Below, in pieces: positions 42,667-53,518 of a stretch of DNA of 64,000 nt. Positions within the stretch are counted from its first letter, which is position 1. Each line of letters opens with the position of its first letter. Source of the stretch: Fidelibacterota bacterium (lineage in GTDB: Bacteria; Fidelibacterota; Fidelibacteria; Fidelibacterales; Fidelibacteraceae); NCBI GenBank assembly GCA_028716785.1, contig JAQUPD010000001.1, forward strand, positions 11,114 through 75,113. The letters are read 5' to 3'. The notes beneath the pieces are model-generated. The model worked only from the letters and a program-made list of their open reading frames with translations. It had not been told where the DNA came from and searched no databases. The position numbers and the translations under genes are program-made.

Positions 42667-43032
42667 ATGATAGAACATTTGACAAAGCAAACATTTCTTT
42701 CCAAAGTTTTCAATTATGAAAAACATACTGAGTGGAAATACGAAGGAGATGTTCCCGCAATTATTGATTTCTATGCAGATTGGTGTCAACCCTGTAAAAT
42801 GGTTGCGCCTATTTTGGAAGATTTAAGTAAAGAATATGGTGACAAACTTCATATTTATAAGATAAATACAGAAGAGGAGCAAGAATTAGCCGCCGTGTTT
42901 GGAATTCGAAGCATTCCTTCTTTGCTCTTCATACCCCTTAATGCTCAACCACAAATGGCTGTTGGAGCTTTACCCCGTGAATCGCTTGTCAAAGCAATTG
43001 ATGAGGTTTTGGGCGTTAAGCTCCCCGCATAA
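42667..43032 (+). CDS. trxA: thioredoxin
   Basis: DFYADWCQPCKMVAPILEDL; CQPC active-site variant. Confidence 0.93.
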   Translation: MIEHLTKQTFLSKVFNYEKHTEWKYEGDVPAIIDFYADWCQPCKMVAPILEDLSKEYGDKLHIYKINTEEEQELAAVFGIRSIPSLLFIPLNAQPQMAVGALPRESLVKAIDEVLGVKLPA

Positions 43033-43072
43033 ATCATGAACCAAAGGGAACCTGGCAATCTTTGTCGGTTTT

Positions 43073-44353
43073 CTATCCAAGCTTCCCTATAAGGTCATAT
43101 TCTGTGGCATCTGTAATCGTCACATCATAAAAACACCCTTGGGTAAGGGCTTGTGGGATGATTACTTCATTATCAATTCCCGGCGAATCCCCTGGAGTCC
43201 GCCCATAAGATGTGTTATTGATTTTGTCAACCTCATCAATAATTACCTGTACGTTCGTACCCACTTTCTCCTGATTTTTTATCAGCGAAATTTCTTGTTG
43301 TACCGTTAGCAGTGTATTATATCGCTCTCTTTTAATAGCTTTTGATACATCATCAGGAATTTTCGCTGCAGGAGTTAATTCTTCATGACTGTATATAAAA
43401 ACTCCAAGTCTTTCAAAACGAAAGATTTTGATAAATTCCAACATTTCTTTGAATTCATCATCTGTTTCCGTAGGATACCCTGTAATTAAGGTTGTCCGTA
43501 AGGTAAGATTGGAGATCGTTTCCCGTGCTTTTTCTAACACACGTTTGATTTCATCCCCCGTTTGTCCTCGTTGCATAAGATTTAAAATTCGTGTATTAAT
43601 ATGCTGAATAGGCAAATCTAAATAAGGTACAATCCGTCTAGACCGTGCCATCACTTCAAAAAGTCCAGGTGGAATATGAGCAGGATGGCCATAATGAATC
43701 CGAATCCAGGGAATATCCAAGCTTTCCATTTCCTCCATGAGGTCTGTAAGAGTAACCCGGGGGGACAAATCGACACCATAAAGGGTAGAATCTTGGGCAA
43801 TAAGAATTATTTCCTTAACACCTTGCTGAATCAAAAACTCCGCTTCACGCATAATGGATAAAATAGTCCGACTCTTTTGTCTTCCTCGGATAAGCGGTAT
43901 AGAACAAAAGGAACAGCGATTGCTGCATCCTTCTGAGATTTTTAAATATGCATAGTGTCGGGGAGTCATTAACGAGCGGACAGCAATGGGGTCGTGTTGA
44001 TACGTTGGATCATTTGAAAGATAGCGAATTACCTCTTGCATTTTATCAACGCCAAAAAAAGCATCTACTTCCGGGAGTGCCTTTTTAAGTTCTTTTTCAT
44101 ATATCTCAGGAAGGCATCCAACAAGGATGAGCTTTTCCAACTTTCCTTTCTTTTTTAATTCTGCAGCTTCAAGAGTAACTTCAATGTTCTCTTCCCGGGC
44201 ATCCTCAATAAAACCACACGTATTAATAATAATGGTCTCAGCATCTAAAGGATTATCAACGATTTCTAATCCAGCTTTTTCTAATCCTCCTTTTAAAATC
44301 TCACTATCCACAAGATTTTTGGAACATCCCATAGTGATAAGATATATTTTCAT
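43073..44353 (-). CDS. rimO: ribosomal protein S12 methylthiotransferase RimO
   Basis: MGCSKNLVDSE; ISEGCSNRCSFCSIP radical-SAM; TRAM C-terminus. Confidence 0.96.
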   Translation of the reverse strand: MKIYLITMGCSKNLVDSEILKGGLEKAGLEIVDNPLDAETIIINTCGFIEDAREENIEVTLEAAELKKKGKLEKLILVGCLPEIYEKELKKALPEVDAFFGVDKMQEVIRYLSNDPTYQHDPIAVRSLMTPRHYAYLKISEGCSNRCSFCSIPLIRGRQKSRTILSIMREAEFLIQQGVKEIILIAQDSTLYGVDLSPRVTLTDLMEEMESLDIPWIRIHYGHPAHIPPGLFEVMARSRRIVPYLDLPIQHINTRILNLMQRGQTGDEIKRVLEKARETISNLTLRTTLITGYPTETDDEFKEMLEFIKIFRFERLGVFIYSHEELTPAAKIPDDVSKAIKRERYNTLLTVQQEISLIKNQEKVGTNVQVIIDEVDKINNTSYGRTPGDSPGIDNEVIIPQALTQGCFYDVTITDATEYDLIGKLG

Positions 44354-44411
44354 TAAAATCCTTTCAACCGTGTGGCACTATAAGGTTAAACTGACTTTAT
44401 AAAATTTCCTT

Positions 44412-45389
44412 TTAATCCATCTTGCCAAAGAGAGAATCCACATAGAGATCTACATCAAAGGGTAGAAGATCGTCAATTTTTTCACCCAATCCCACAAATT
44501 TAACTGGCAACCCCATTTTTTCGTGGATTGCTGTAAGCACCCCTCCCTTTGCTGTTCCATCCAATTTTGTCACAACTAAACCTGTTAAGGGCAAAATTTT
44601 TCCAAATTCCCGAGCTTGAACAATACCATTTTGTCCAACCGTTCCATCTAGGATGAGTAAACTTTCGTGAGGCGCATCAGGAATAAGTTTTTGTATCACG
44701 CGTACAATTTTCCTCAATTCTTCCATAAGATTGGCTTTGTTGTGAAGCCTACCTGCCGTATCAATTAAAAGAAGATCCGTTTGATCATGAAGACCTTTCT
44801 GAACACCCTCATAAATAATTCCAGAAGGATTTTTTGCATCAGGATTTTTAATAAAATCTGCACCTGCGCGCTGAGCCCATAACTCCAGCTGTTCAATAGC
44901 TGCTGCTCGATACGTATCACCAGCAATAATGAGAGATTTTTTTCCCTGCTGCGCAAAAAAATAGGCAAGTTTACCTAAAGTCGTTGTTTTTCCTGACCCG
45001 TTTACGCCTACAACAAGAAGTACAAAGGGTTTATGAGAATCAATGGGAATTTCAGGATTATTCCTGGCAAAACGCTCTCGAAATTCTTCTCGTAGAATAT
45101 TACTTAAATCTTGATAATTAGTAATAGGCAACTTTCGCGAAGCTTCTTCTATTTTTCGCAATAAGGATTCGGTTACCGTTATGCCAAAATCGGATTGATA
45201 TAAAAAAGCCTCTATCTGTTCCAAAAAATTTTTATTAATCTTTATCTCCTTCCCAAAAAGCGATAACAGTCCTTCTTTTAAACGATTTCTGGAAAGTTCA
45301 AACCCGATGTTAAATTTTTCTTCTTTTTGTTTGGATACTTTTAGGGTTTCCTCTTTTTTATTTGAGGATTTCTTTTTAGAAAAACGCAT
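44412..45389 (-). CDS. ftsY: signal recognition particle receptor FtsY
   Basis: VVGVNGSGKTTTLGKLA; GDTYRAAA; DTAGR; TKLDGTAKGG. Confidence 0.98.
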   Translation of the reverse strand: MRFSKKKSSNKKEETLKVSKQKEEKFNIGFELSRNRLKEGLLSLFGKEIKINKNFLEQIEAFLYQSDFGITVTESLLRKIEEASRKLPITNYQDLSNILREEFRERFARNNPEIPIDSHKPFVLLVVGVNGSGKTTTLGKLAYFFAQQGKKSLIIAGDTYRAAAIEQLELWAQRAGADFIKNPDAKNPSGIIYEGVQKGLHDQTDLLLIDTAGRLHNKANLMEELRKIVRVIQKLIPDAPHESLLILDGTVGQNGIVQAREFGKILPLTGLVVTKLDGTAKGGVLTAIHEKMGLPVKFVGLGEKIDDLLPFDVDLYVDSLFGKMD

Positions 45390-45402
45390 AAAATACCTCT
45401 TT

Positions 45403-46020
45403 TTATGAGTCTGTTTCAGACTTATCAGGAGCTCTTTTTATCAATGTAACAAGTTCATAAATATAAATCACCCAACTATAAAGCATAAGTCCTGTGGCAA
45501 GGTACACAACAACAGTAGCAATTTCACGCCATGCCGGATTAAACCACAAGAAAAGGCTTAACGCTGCCACTGTTATAAAAATTTTTCCTGGTACATTAGC
45601 ACTGGTTGTGATATTTTTTACATTGTGTAAATAAAGTGTTAGGATAGATATAGTAAAATCCCTTGCAGCTAAACCATATAAAAACCATAAGGGAAAATCC
45701 AGCTTATCCACCAAAATAATTAAAATTGCAAAACCTACGATTTTATCTGCTAATGGATCCAAAAATTTCCCATAATCCGAAACATCATTATATTTTCTGG
45801 CTAAAAAACCATCTAACCAATCTGAAATCACTGCCATTGAAAGCCAAAAGATTGCGTTTGGTGTATTACTCTGACTAATTGCTCGTACAATGGGGATAGC
45901 CATAAACGCTCTGCTCAGACTGATAATATTTGAGAGTGTAAAAAAATAAGGAAATTTGTTAGTTTGTCTCGCTTTCTTCTCACTCTTTTTCATTATTTTT
46001 TCCTGAGAATGATGTATCAT
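45403..46020 (-). CDS. CDP-alcohol phosphatidyltransferase (PgsA-like)
   Basis: SDWLDGFLARKYNDVSDYGKFLDPLADK = D-G-x2-A-R-x8-G-x3-D-x3-D motif. Confidence 0.93.
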   Translation of the reverse strand: MIHHSQEKIMKKSEKKARQTNKFPYFFTLSNIISLSRAFMAIPIVRAISQSNTPNAIFWLSMAVISDWLDGFLARKYNDVSDYGKFLDPLADKIVGFAILIILVDKLDFPLWFLYGLAARDFTISILTLYLHNVKNITTSANVPGKIFITVAALSLFLWFNPAWREIATVVVYLATGLMLYSWVIYIYELVTLIKRAPDKSETDS

Positions 46021-46105
46021 AAATATTTGCTTTGACTTAAAAGATACCCATAACTACAAAAATTCACAACTGTTTAAAACGATCAGAAGGGATAGGGTGT
46101 AAAAT

Positions 46106-46780
46106 TTAAAAATAGAAATGGATCATTTTTTGGATTTCCAGTGTTTGAACCATGGAACGAATATCTCCGAAAGATTGAATGTGAAGATCTTTAAATAAAA
46201 TAAGCGAGTCACAGGTAGCTAAAAGATCTGAAATTCTGTGAGAAATAATAAAAATTCGCGTGTTTTGTGCTTGTTGCTTAACAATCTTATAAAAACACTC
46301 CCGATATCTTGCATTTAAGGCAGTTGTTGGTTCATCATAAACAGCTGTTTGAGCGACTGTTGCAGCGGTAAGAGCAATTGCAAGCCGTTGTCTTTCTCCC
46401 TCAGAAAAATCCGTAAGAAAATCATCTTTCCGAGATTCAAAAGGAAAATCAAACATCGCTATATACCTAAAAAAGTCTTTCTCCTGAAAATGACGACCAA
46501 CTTCATATCGAGAATCTCTATACATATCCACGATAGATTTTACGGTGTTGCCCGTAAAAAGACGGGTAAGATCTTGTGAAAGATAAGCAGAAAATCCATA
46601 GTTGCTAAATATATTGAGATGTCTATACTTATAATCTACAAGCAGTTTAATAAAGGTAGATTTACCACTTCCCACAGGGCCACATATACCTGTCACACAA
46701 TAGGGTGTAAGATTAATAATGTTCTTGTTAATTAATGTCTTTTTTTCACAAATGGGATATGTGAACGGTTGGATAATCAT
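46106..46780 (-). CDS. ABC transporter ATP-binding protein (second of pair)
   Basis: Walker A GPVGSGKST; signature FSEGERQR; Walker B AVYDEPT; H-loop IISH. Confidence 0.9.
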   Translation of the reverse strand: MIIQPFTYPICEKKTLINKNIINLTPYCVTGICGPVGSGKSTFIKLLVDYKYRHLNIFSNYGFSAYLSQDLTRLFTGNTVKSIVDMYRDSRYEVGRHFQEKDFFRYIAMFDFPFESRKDDFLTDFSEGERQRLAIALTAATVAQTAVYDEPTTALNARYRECFYKIVKQQAQNTRIFIISHRISDLLATCDSLILFKDLHIQSFGDIRSMVQTLEIQKMIHFYF

Positions 46781-47481
46781 TTATTTATCGCATTCAAATA
46801 TTTTTGAATTGTTTCGGCTTCGAGTCTTGAAATATCATGGTTTTCCTGGATAAACTGAGGATAGTTATTTGCGTCAAGCATATATTTTAATTGATGACCC
46901 ATAAAGTGTAAAACCGTATCTACAAACCGATATTCGTCAGGAAATTGAGAGGCAACTAGAAAAGCAGAATCGTTACCGTATTGATGAATCCAGGAATACA
47001 TTTTTTCAATCATGGGATAATCAAGATGACTCGTTGGTTCATCCAAAAGGATAAGGTCGGCGGGAATAAGGAGCGTTGCTGCTAGCATCACTGTTTGCAA
47101 TTCACCAAACGACAAATCATATAATTTGCTTTTTAACAGAGAATCCAACCTAAAAAATTCCGCAATTTTAGTGCTTTTTTTCTCTACATCATTGTCTGAA
47201 AACCCATATTGAATGAGTGGAAATTTTAATTCAGATTCTACTGTTGACATGATCATTTGGTGCATCGGATTCTGAAGCAATAAAGCAGTTTGAAAGGTGG
47301 GGAGCGTTCCTTCAAGGTGATTTTTTGGAATAAATCCTGCCAAAGCTTTTAAAAAACTTGTTTTACCACATCCTGAATCCCCTAAAAGAAGATAAATTTT
47401 CCCTTTCTGAAATGTTAAAGGAGGAATATAAACCGATATGTTAGGTGAAAGGTTTATCCGGAGCTTAGATAACGTGATCAT
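46777..47481 (-). CDS. ABC transporter ATP-binding protein (EcfA-like), H-loop His replaced
   Basis: Walker A GDSGCGKTS; Q-loop QNPMHQMIM; signature LSFGELQ; LILLDEPTSHLD; ASQ in place of H-loop His. Confidence 0.9.
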   Translation of the reverse strand: MITLSKLRINLSPNISVYIPPLTFQKGKIYLLLGDSGCGKTSFLKALAGFIPKNHLEGTLPTFQTALLLQNPMHQMIMSTVESELKFPLIQYGFSDNDVEKKSTKIAEFFRLDSLLKSKLYDLSFGELQTVMLAATLLIPADLILLDEPTSHLDYPMIEKMYSWIHQYGNDSAFLVASQFPDEYRFVDTVLHFMGHQLKYMLDANNYPQFIQENHDISRLEAETIQKYLNAINK

Positions 47482-48727
47482 TTTTCAGGATTTTAATAAT
47501 TTTATCAGAAGCTCCTAAAGAACGAGTAATATACCCACGGGCAATTTGTGAAATTTTTTCATAGTGATCTTTATCGGCCAAGAGTGATGATGCAATCCCA
47601 TAAAGCTCATCGGAATTACGAATCACAAAAACAGCACCCTCATGGATAAGTGCCTGAGCTTCTAGGGAATTTTGGTTGCGTGGTCCAATAAATGTGGGAA
47701 CTCCCGCCACAGCAGGTTCCATCACGTTGTGAAGTCCATTTGTTCCAAAACCTCCTCCAACATAGGCAAGCGTTGCAGAAAAATATAAAGAGGCTAAATC
47801 ACCAATAGTATCGACAAAAATATTTTTGGGATTGGTTTTTGGCATAAGCTGACTATAAAGAACGGTATCGGTAAAATACTTACAAGTTTCTTCATAATTC
47901 CCATTAGCTGGTTCATGAGGAACAACAACGACATGCAAATCGGGATATTTGTTTTCTAATTTTTGCATGGCTGGAAAAACCACAGAAATATCTTCCCGAT
48001 GCAAAGATCCTAGAATAAAAATAGGCTTATCATTCCAGGCAATAGGGAGTAAATGTTTATTTTTGTTTTTTCTATAGCGTTCTTCAACTCCATCGTAACG
48101 TGTATCTCCAGTAATAATAACATTTTCCATATTAGAGAGAAGTTTTCGCAAATTTGCATAATCTTCTATAGAAACAGCAAAAATACGCCTATAAATTTTA
48201 TAAAGTCGACGATAAAACCGAATGGTATAAAACTGAAGTTTGCTACTGGATGGCCTTAAACGAGCTGATATAAGATATTGAGGAATATTCCGATTATCAG
48301 CCTGAATCATCAAATTCCCCCACATATCATAACTTGTATTTATAATGGCGCTTGGACAAAGAATGTCCAAAAACTTTCTAATTGTCCAGGGAAGATCAAA
48401 AGGAAGATAAAAAACAACATCGACTAACTCTCTATCTTTAAAATTCATAAAGCCACTGGGAGAAACAAAAGAAAGAGCAATCCGTGTTTTTGCACTGTTT
48501 TCACGTATTTTTTTTATAAGTGGCTTTGCCTGTTCGTATTCGCCTAAAGAAGCACAATTAATTAAAATCACAGAATGTTGCTCAGTGATCGATTCTCGCC
48601 AATGAGCAATATCCCTTAAAACATTTTTTCGTCCTACAATCCCTTGCCTTATTTTAGGCGAGAAAAAACCAGAAAGATAAAGAAACGGTGCAGCAATTAA
48701 AAGAAGAGTATTATAAATAAATAACAT
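47465..48727 (-). CDS. waaA: 3-deoxy-D-manno-octulosonic acid transferase
   Basis: INCASLGEYEQAKPLI; LGSLHREDISVV; VGGGFGTNGLHNVMEPAVAGVP. Confidence 0.94.
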   Translation of the reverse strand: MLFIYNTLLLIAAPFLYLSGFFSPKIRQGIVGRKNVLRDIAHWRESITEQHSVILINCASLGEYEQAKPLIKKIRENSAKTRIALSFVSPSGFMNFKDRELVDVVFYLPFDLPWTIRKFLDILCPSAIINTSYDMWGNLMIQADNRNIPQYLISARLRPSSSKLQFYTIRFYRRLYKIYRRIFAVSIEDYANLRKLLSNMENVIITGDTRYDGVEERYRKNKNKHLLPIAWNDKPIFILGSLHREDISVVFPAMQKLENKYPDLHVVVVPHEPANGNYEETCKYFTDTVLYSQLMPKTNPKNIFVDTIGDLASLYFSATLAYVGGGFGTNGLHNVMEPAVAGVPTFIGPRNQNSLEAQALIHEGAVFVIRNSDELYGIASSLLADKDHYEKISQIARGYITRSLGASDKIIKILKNDHVI

Positions 48728-48783
48728 AATTTTCTACTATTTCTTGTTGTAAATTCATGGCGAAATATAAAAAATATAACGAA

Positions 48784-49839
48784 TTAATACACTCGATTTT
48801 CATGTGTATTTTTTATATCCTCATTTGTTTGTAACACATAATATATTTCACAGATTATAGATTCTGCATCAATACTTTGCATGCAAAGATGATGTTTTTT
48901 AGGACAAACGTCATGCCCAAGATGTCCACATGGACGACACAAAAGATGACTAGGAGGTTCAATCAAAATAGGGGAATTTAGGGGAGTAAAGCCATACTCA
49001 GGTACTGTTTGACCAAAAATAACAAGTGTTTTCAATCCTAACATGGCAGCTAAATGTGCAGGTCCTGAATCATTTCCCACAAAAATGATTCCCTGAGAAA
49101 TAAAAAGCATCAGCTCGCATAATGAAAGTCGACCTGTAAGATCGATGATCGTTTCACTTTTTCCCTCTTGACTCATTTTACGTGCCCATTCGGATTCTTC
49201 AGCACCATTTCCAATAATCACAATCTTTTCAAATTTCCGATAAACATCATCAATTACTTTTTCCCACGTTTCAAAAGGAAGCATTTTTGAGGGCTTGCTG
49301 GCACCGGGTGCTAAAATGAGACTCTTTTGAGACGTTTTTAAAACGGTGTAAATCTCTTTATTTTTCTCCTGAATACAGGTCTCAGAAGGTAAATAAAGAA
49401 AAGAGCTCGGAATAGAAGGCGTTTCACACTCTAACACTTTAAGATATTTTTGAGTCACATGAAGATAAGGAGGCTTGTAAATTTTAAATTTTGTCAAAAG
49501 AAAACGCTTGAAAATTCCTTTCTTTATGCGTGAAACCTGAGGGAATCCCCTTGTAAGAAAAATACTTCGAATATTTTTATGGAGATCCAAAATTCGATGA
49601 TAGTGTTTCCCCCGTATTTTACGGCGAAGGGCTAAAAGGGAAGGATAATCCTCAAGACAATAAATTTTCCGAATTGCGGGATGAGATTCGATGAGGGGCT
49701 TATAAGTTTTTTTTATTATGTAATCAACTGATTTAGGTCCGTAATCAGCTAATAACTGATCTAAAACAGGAGTTGTTAAGGCAATATCACCAATGGAAGA
49801 AAGGCGAAGAATCAAAAAACGAGATTTTCTTTCAGGCAT
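48784..49839 (-). CDS. glycosyltransferase family 9 (heptosyltransferase-like)
   Basis: LRLSSIGDIALTTPVLDQL; LAPGAS..K; GNDSGPAHLAAMLG. Confidence 0.93.
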   Translation of the reverse strand: MPERKSRFLILRLSSIGDIALTTPVLDQLLADYGPKSVDYIIKKTYKPLIESHPAIRKIYCLEDYPSLLALRRKIRGKHYHRILDLHKNIRSIFLTRGFPQVSRIKKGIFKRFLLTKFKIYKPPYLHVTQKYLKVLECETPSIPSSFLYLPSETCIQEKNKEIYTVLKTSQKSLILAPGASKPSKMLPFETWEKVIDDVYRKFEKIVIIGNGAEESEWARKMSQEGKSETIIDLTGRLSLCELMLFISQGIIFVGNDSGPAHLAAMLGLKTLVIFGQTVPEYGFTPLNSPILIEPPSHLLCRPCGHLGHDVCPKKHHLCMQSIDAESIICEIYYVLQTNEDIKNTHENRVY

Positions 49840-49944
49840 GGAACAAATTTACAGTGACCACCTATAGAGTTCCATGGAAATATCAGCAGGTCTCGAATTC
49901 ATGAGAAAATCTTTGTAAATTTGACATCAAAAAATAGGATATCT

Positions 49945-51222
49945 ATGGAAAAAGTATTTGAATTCTTGACTCCTGAGCGCGCTTTTAAACTTGCAAAGAC
50001 AGTGGGTACCCCCACATATATTTATGATGAAGGTGAATTATGCCATGCTGCTAAAGATGTTTTAAATTTTCCTCATGCTTTTGGTTTTAAAGCAAGGTAC
50101 GCTATAAAAGCAAATCCAAATGCTTATATATTACGTCTTTTTGATAAGCTGGGACTTCATTTTGATGCCAGCTCAGGCTATGAAGCTGAACGGGCTATGC
50201 TCGTTGGCATCAATCCGGAAAAAATTCAAATCACCGCGCAGGAATATCCCAAAAACTTAAAATATCTTCTTGAAAAAGGCGTTTTGTTTAATGCCACTTC
50301 CTGCCTTCAGCTTGAGATGTTTGGCAATGAATTTCCAGGAAAAGAGGTAAGTATCCGCGTAAATCCAGGGATTGGATCAGGACACAATAATCGAACAAAT
50401 GTTGGCGGATTATCCAGTAGTTTCGGAATCTGGCATGAATGGATTCCTGAGGTAAAAAAAATTGCAGAAAAATATGGCTTAACTGTTACTAAACTCCATA
50501 CACATATTGGTTCTGGAAGTGACCCAAAAACATGGGAAAAAGTTGTGAATTTAAGCTTAAATGCTGTAAAAAAGTTTCCCCATGTCCATACACTAAATCT
50601 TGGTGGAGGGTATAAAATAGCCCGAACAGCTACAGAAAAAAGTACCGATCTTCTCGTCATTGGTCTTACTGTAAAAAAGGCTTTCGAAACTTTCTACAAA
50701 GAAACAGGCCGAAAACTTGATCTTGAAATTGAACCAGGCACCTATCTTGTTGCAAAAGCGGGGATTTTACTGTCAAAAATTATCGATAAAGTCTCTACAG
50801 GAAAAGATGGCTATACGTTTTTAAAACTGGATACAGGCATGAATGATATGACCCGCACTACTCTTTATGGCGCAATTCATCCTGTGAAAATATATCCAGC
50901 CAACGGTATCCTACCAAAAGAAAAAGAAACGGTTGTTGTTGTAGGTCATTGCTGTGAAAGTGGCGATATTTTTACCCCTGTTCCCGGCGATCCCGAAGGA
51001 ATTTTACCCATCGAACTTCCAAAATCTCGCGTGGGTGATTTGCTTGCATTTGGTGTTGCAGGCGCCTATTGCGCATCCATGTCCCTCATAAACTATAATT
51101 CGTTCCCACAAATCCCTGAAGTCCTCATTGCTCTCGATGGAAAATTTATACTCCTTCGAAAACGCCAGTCACTACAGGATATGATTGCCCTAGAATGTGA
51201 GGAAGTGCTTGATTTAACATAA
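49945..51222 (+). CDS. diaminopimelate decarboxylase-family PLP enzyme
   Basis: ARYAIKANPN; HTHIGSGSD; LNLGGGY; EPGTYLVAKAG; CCESGDIF; ORF extends to TTG 49921 but the RBS favours ATG 49945. Confidence 0.9.
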   Translation: MEKVFEFLTPERAFKLAKTVGTPTYIYDEGELCHAAKDVLNFPHAFGFKARYAIKANPNAYILRLFDKLGLHFDASSGYEAERAMLVGINPEKIQITAQEYPKNLKYLLEKGVLFNATSCLQLEMFGNEFPGKEVSIRVNPGIGSGHNNRTNVGGLSSSFGIWHEWIPEVKKIAEKYGLTVTKLHTHIGSGSDPKTWEKVVNLSLNAVKKFPHVHTLNLGGGYKIARTATEKSTDLLVIGLTVKKAFETFYKETGRKLDLEIEPGTYLVAKAGILLSKIIDKVSTGKDGYTFLKLDTGMNDMTRTTLYGAIHPVKIYPANGILPKEKETVVVVGHCCESGDIFTPVPGDPEGILPIELPKSRVGDLLAFGVAGAYCASMSLINYNSFPQIPEVLIALDGKFILLRKRQSLQDMIALECEEVLDLT

Positions 51223-51375
51223 ATGATTTATAATCCTAAAAAGATTAAATCTTATTACCAATGTGTGGGTCTCAAGCCATTATCTTCTTTACCGAGATAT
51301 GTTATTATAATGAGGTCTTACGTAACGAAATAATAAATAAGGAATCCTAATCCCAAAATAGAAAAGGAGAACGAC

Positions 51376-52335
51376 TTGGGAGAAAAAACACAAAATCATG
51401 AAACTCACAAAGTAATCATCATTGGATCGGGGCCTGCAGGACTAACAGCAGCAATTTATGCCGGTCGAGCAGGATTAGAACCACTTGTCTTTGAAGGGCA
51501 AGAGCCTGGCGGACAGTTGATGACAACAACAGACATTGAAAATTATCCAGGATTTCCTGATGGAATAACAGGTTCTGAAATGATGGACTTATTTCGCGAA
51601 CAAGCCGTTAAATTTGGTGCAAAACCCTTTTTTAAAACAGTTACGAATGTCGATTTTTCGAGGCATCCCTTTCTCATTTGGACGGATGATAACACGGAGT
51701 ATCATGCAATGTCTGTGATTATTGCCACGGGAGCTTCTGCAAAATATTTAGGACTCAAATCAGAACAAAAACTTCGGGGATATGGTGTAAGTGCTTGTGC
51801 TATCTGCGATGGTTTCTTTTATAAAGATAAAGAAATTGTGGTGATCGGCGGAGGCGATACGGCCATGGAAGAAGCTCTCTTTTTAACACATTTTGGCAAA
51901 AAAGTCACCGTTATTCACCGGCGAGATAAGTTCAGAGCCTCAAAAATTATGGCTGAACGCGTAATAAAACATCCTAAAATTGACATCAAATGGGATAGTG
52001 TTGTAGAGGATATATTAGGTGAACAAAATCAACAAGGTGTTACAGGAGTCCGTATAAAAAATGTAAAAACCGGCCAAACAGAAATCATTCCCTGTTCTGG
52101 CGTTTTTGTTGCTATAGGACACAAACCCAATTCAGATCCTTTTAAAGGTCAGTTAGATATGGATGACGCTGGCTACATTATTACAAAACCCGGAACAACT
52201 GTGACAAGTGTTGATGGAATTTTTGCCTGTGGAAATGTCCAGGATAAAGTCTATCGACAGGCAGTAACAGCGGCTGGATCAGGGTGTGCTGCAGCCATCG
52301 ATGTCGATCGGTGGTTAAACACCTTGGAGGCCTAA
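51376..52335 (+). CDS. trxB: thioredoxin reductase
   Basis: IIGSGPAGLTAAIYAGRAGL; ACAICDGFFY; GGGDTAMEEALFL. Confidence 0.97.
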   Translation: MGEKTQNHETHKVIIIGSGPAGLTAAIYAGRAGLEPLVFEGQEPGGQLMTTTDIENYPGFPDGITGSEMMDLFREQAVKFGAKPFFKTVTNVDFSRHPFLIWTDDNTEYHAMSVIIATGASAKYLGLKSEQKLRGYGVSACAICDGFFYKDKEIVVIGGGDTAMEEALFLTHFGKKVTVIHRRDKFRASKIMAERVIKHPKIDIKWDSVVEDILGEQNQQGVTGVRIKNVKTGQTEIIPCSGVFVAIGHKPNSDPFKGQLDMDDAGYIITKPGTTVTSVDGIFACGNVQDKVYRQAVTAAGSGCAAAIDVDRWLNTLEA

Positions 52336-52542
52336 AGGCGTTTTTTCACTCTTTACGCTTCTCTCTAAAAGATCTGTAAATGATTACCCAGACTTTAAAA
52401 ATTCTTTACCTTTTAATTTTAACGTTTTACAAAAAAACATTAATCATCACAGTTAAGGTGTTTTTAGGGGATAATAAGTTATGGTTTAGGACTGTTTTAA
52501 TGATTAGCATAAGATAAATCTTAATATTTGGGGATTTTTGAG

Positions 52543-53454
52543 TTACAAATTCAGTGTAACACCCTCTTCATCCAGAGTTTCCCGAAGAGAGCCATCATGA
52601 CGTTGAAGTCGCTTTTCTGCTTCTTCAAAGGGAATATTTAAAGAGGCCATCACAAGAGCTACTTTTACACGTCCCCCAGCTTTTATTAAAAGGTCCATGG
52701 CTTTATTATACTCAATGCCCGTACAATGTTTGATAATACGCGCACCGCGATCCCAAAGCTTTTTGTTTGTTGTCATTAAATCTACCATAAGATTTCCATA
52801 AGTTTTATGCATAAGAACCATGGAAGTTGTGGTAATCATGTTCAAAATGAGTTTTGTAGCAGTTCCAGCCTTCATGCGTGTTGAGCCTGTAATGACTTCT
52901 GGGCCTACAATCGTTTTGATTAATATGTCTACATAGTCTGGCTTTTTATATTCATTACAAATAAGTAATCCCGTAGTTGCCCCAATTTCTTTTGCTCGTT
53001 TTAAAGCACCATGGACATAGGCAGCCATCCCGCTTGTTGTAATTCCGAGAATACAATCTTTGTTGGTAATACCTCGTTCATCCACAATAGCCACGCCTTC
53101 TTCATATTCATCCTCTGCGCCTTCAACAGCTGTTATGAGGGCTGCCAATCCCCCACACATAATTCCTTGAACTAACGAATGAGGGGCTGAATAAGTTGGG
53201 GGGATTTCTGAGGCATCTAAAACACCCAAACGACCACTTGTTCCAGCACCGACATAATAAAGTTTTCCATCCATCCGAAAACTTTCCACAACTTTATAGA
53301 CAAATTCTTCAATAGCAGGAATCGCTTTTTCCACAGCAAACGGAACTCCTTGATCTTCACGATTGATACACTGAAGAATCTCACAGGCATTCATTTTATC
53401 AATGTTCATTGTAGCTGGATTTTGCATTTCAGTAAATTTGTCACTTATAGCCAT
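52543..53454 (-). CDS. murQ: N-acetylmuramic acid 6-phosphate etherase
   Basis: YVGAGTSGRLGVLDASEIPPTY; GITTSGMAAYV; GSTRMKAGTATKLILNM. Confidence 0.97.
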   Translation of the reverse strand: MAISDKFTEMQNPATMNIDKMNACEILQCINREDQGVPFAVEKAIPAIEEFVYKVVESFRMDGKLYYVGAGTSGRLGVLDASEIPPTYSAPHSLVQGIMCGGLAALITAVEGAEDEYEEGVAIVDERGITNKDCILGITTSGMAAYVHGALKRAKEIGATTGLLICNEYKKPDYVDILIKTIVGPEVITGSTRMKAGTATKLILNMITTTSMVLMHKTYGNLMVDLMTTNKKLWDRGARIIKHCTGIEYNKAMDLLIKAGGRVKVALVMASLNIPFEEAEKRLQRHDGSLRETLDEEGVTLNL

Positions 53455-53518
53455 AGTGCTTCCTTTATCATTTCATGGCGAAATTTTACAAGTTAATCCT
53501 AAATATTCCAATATTGGA

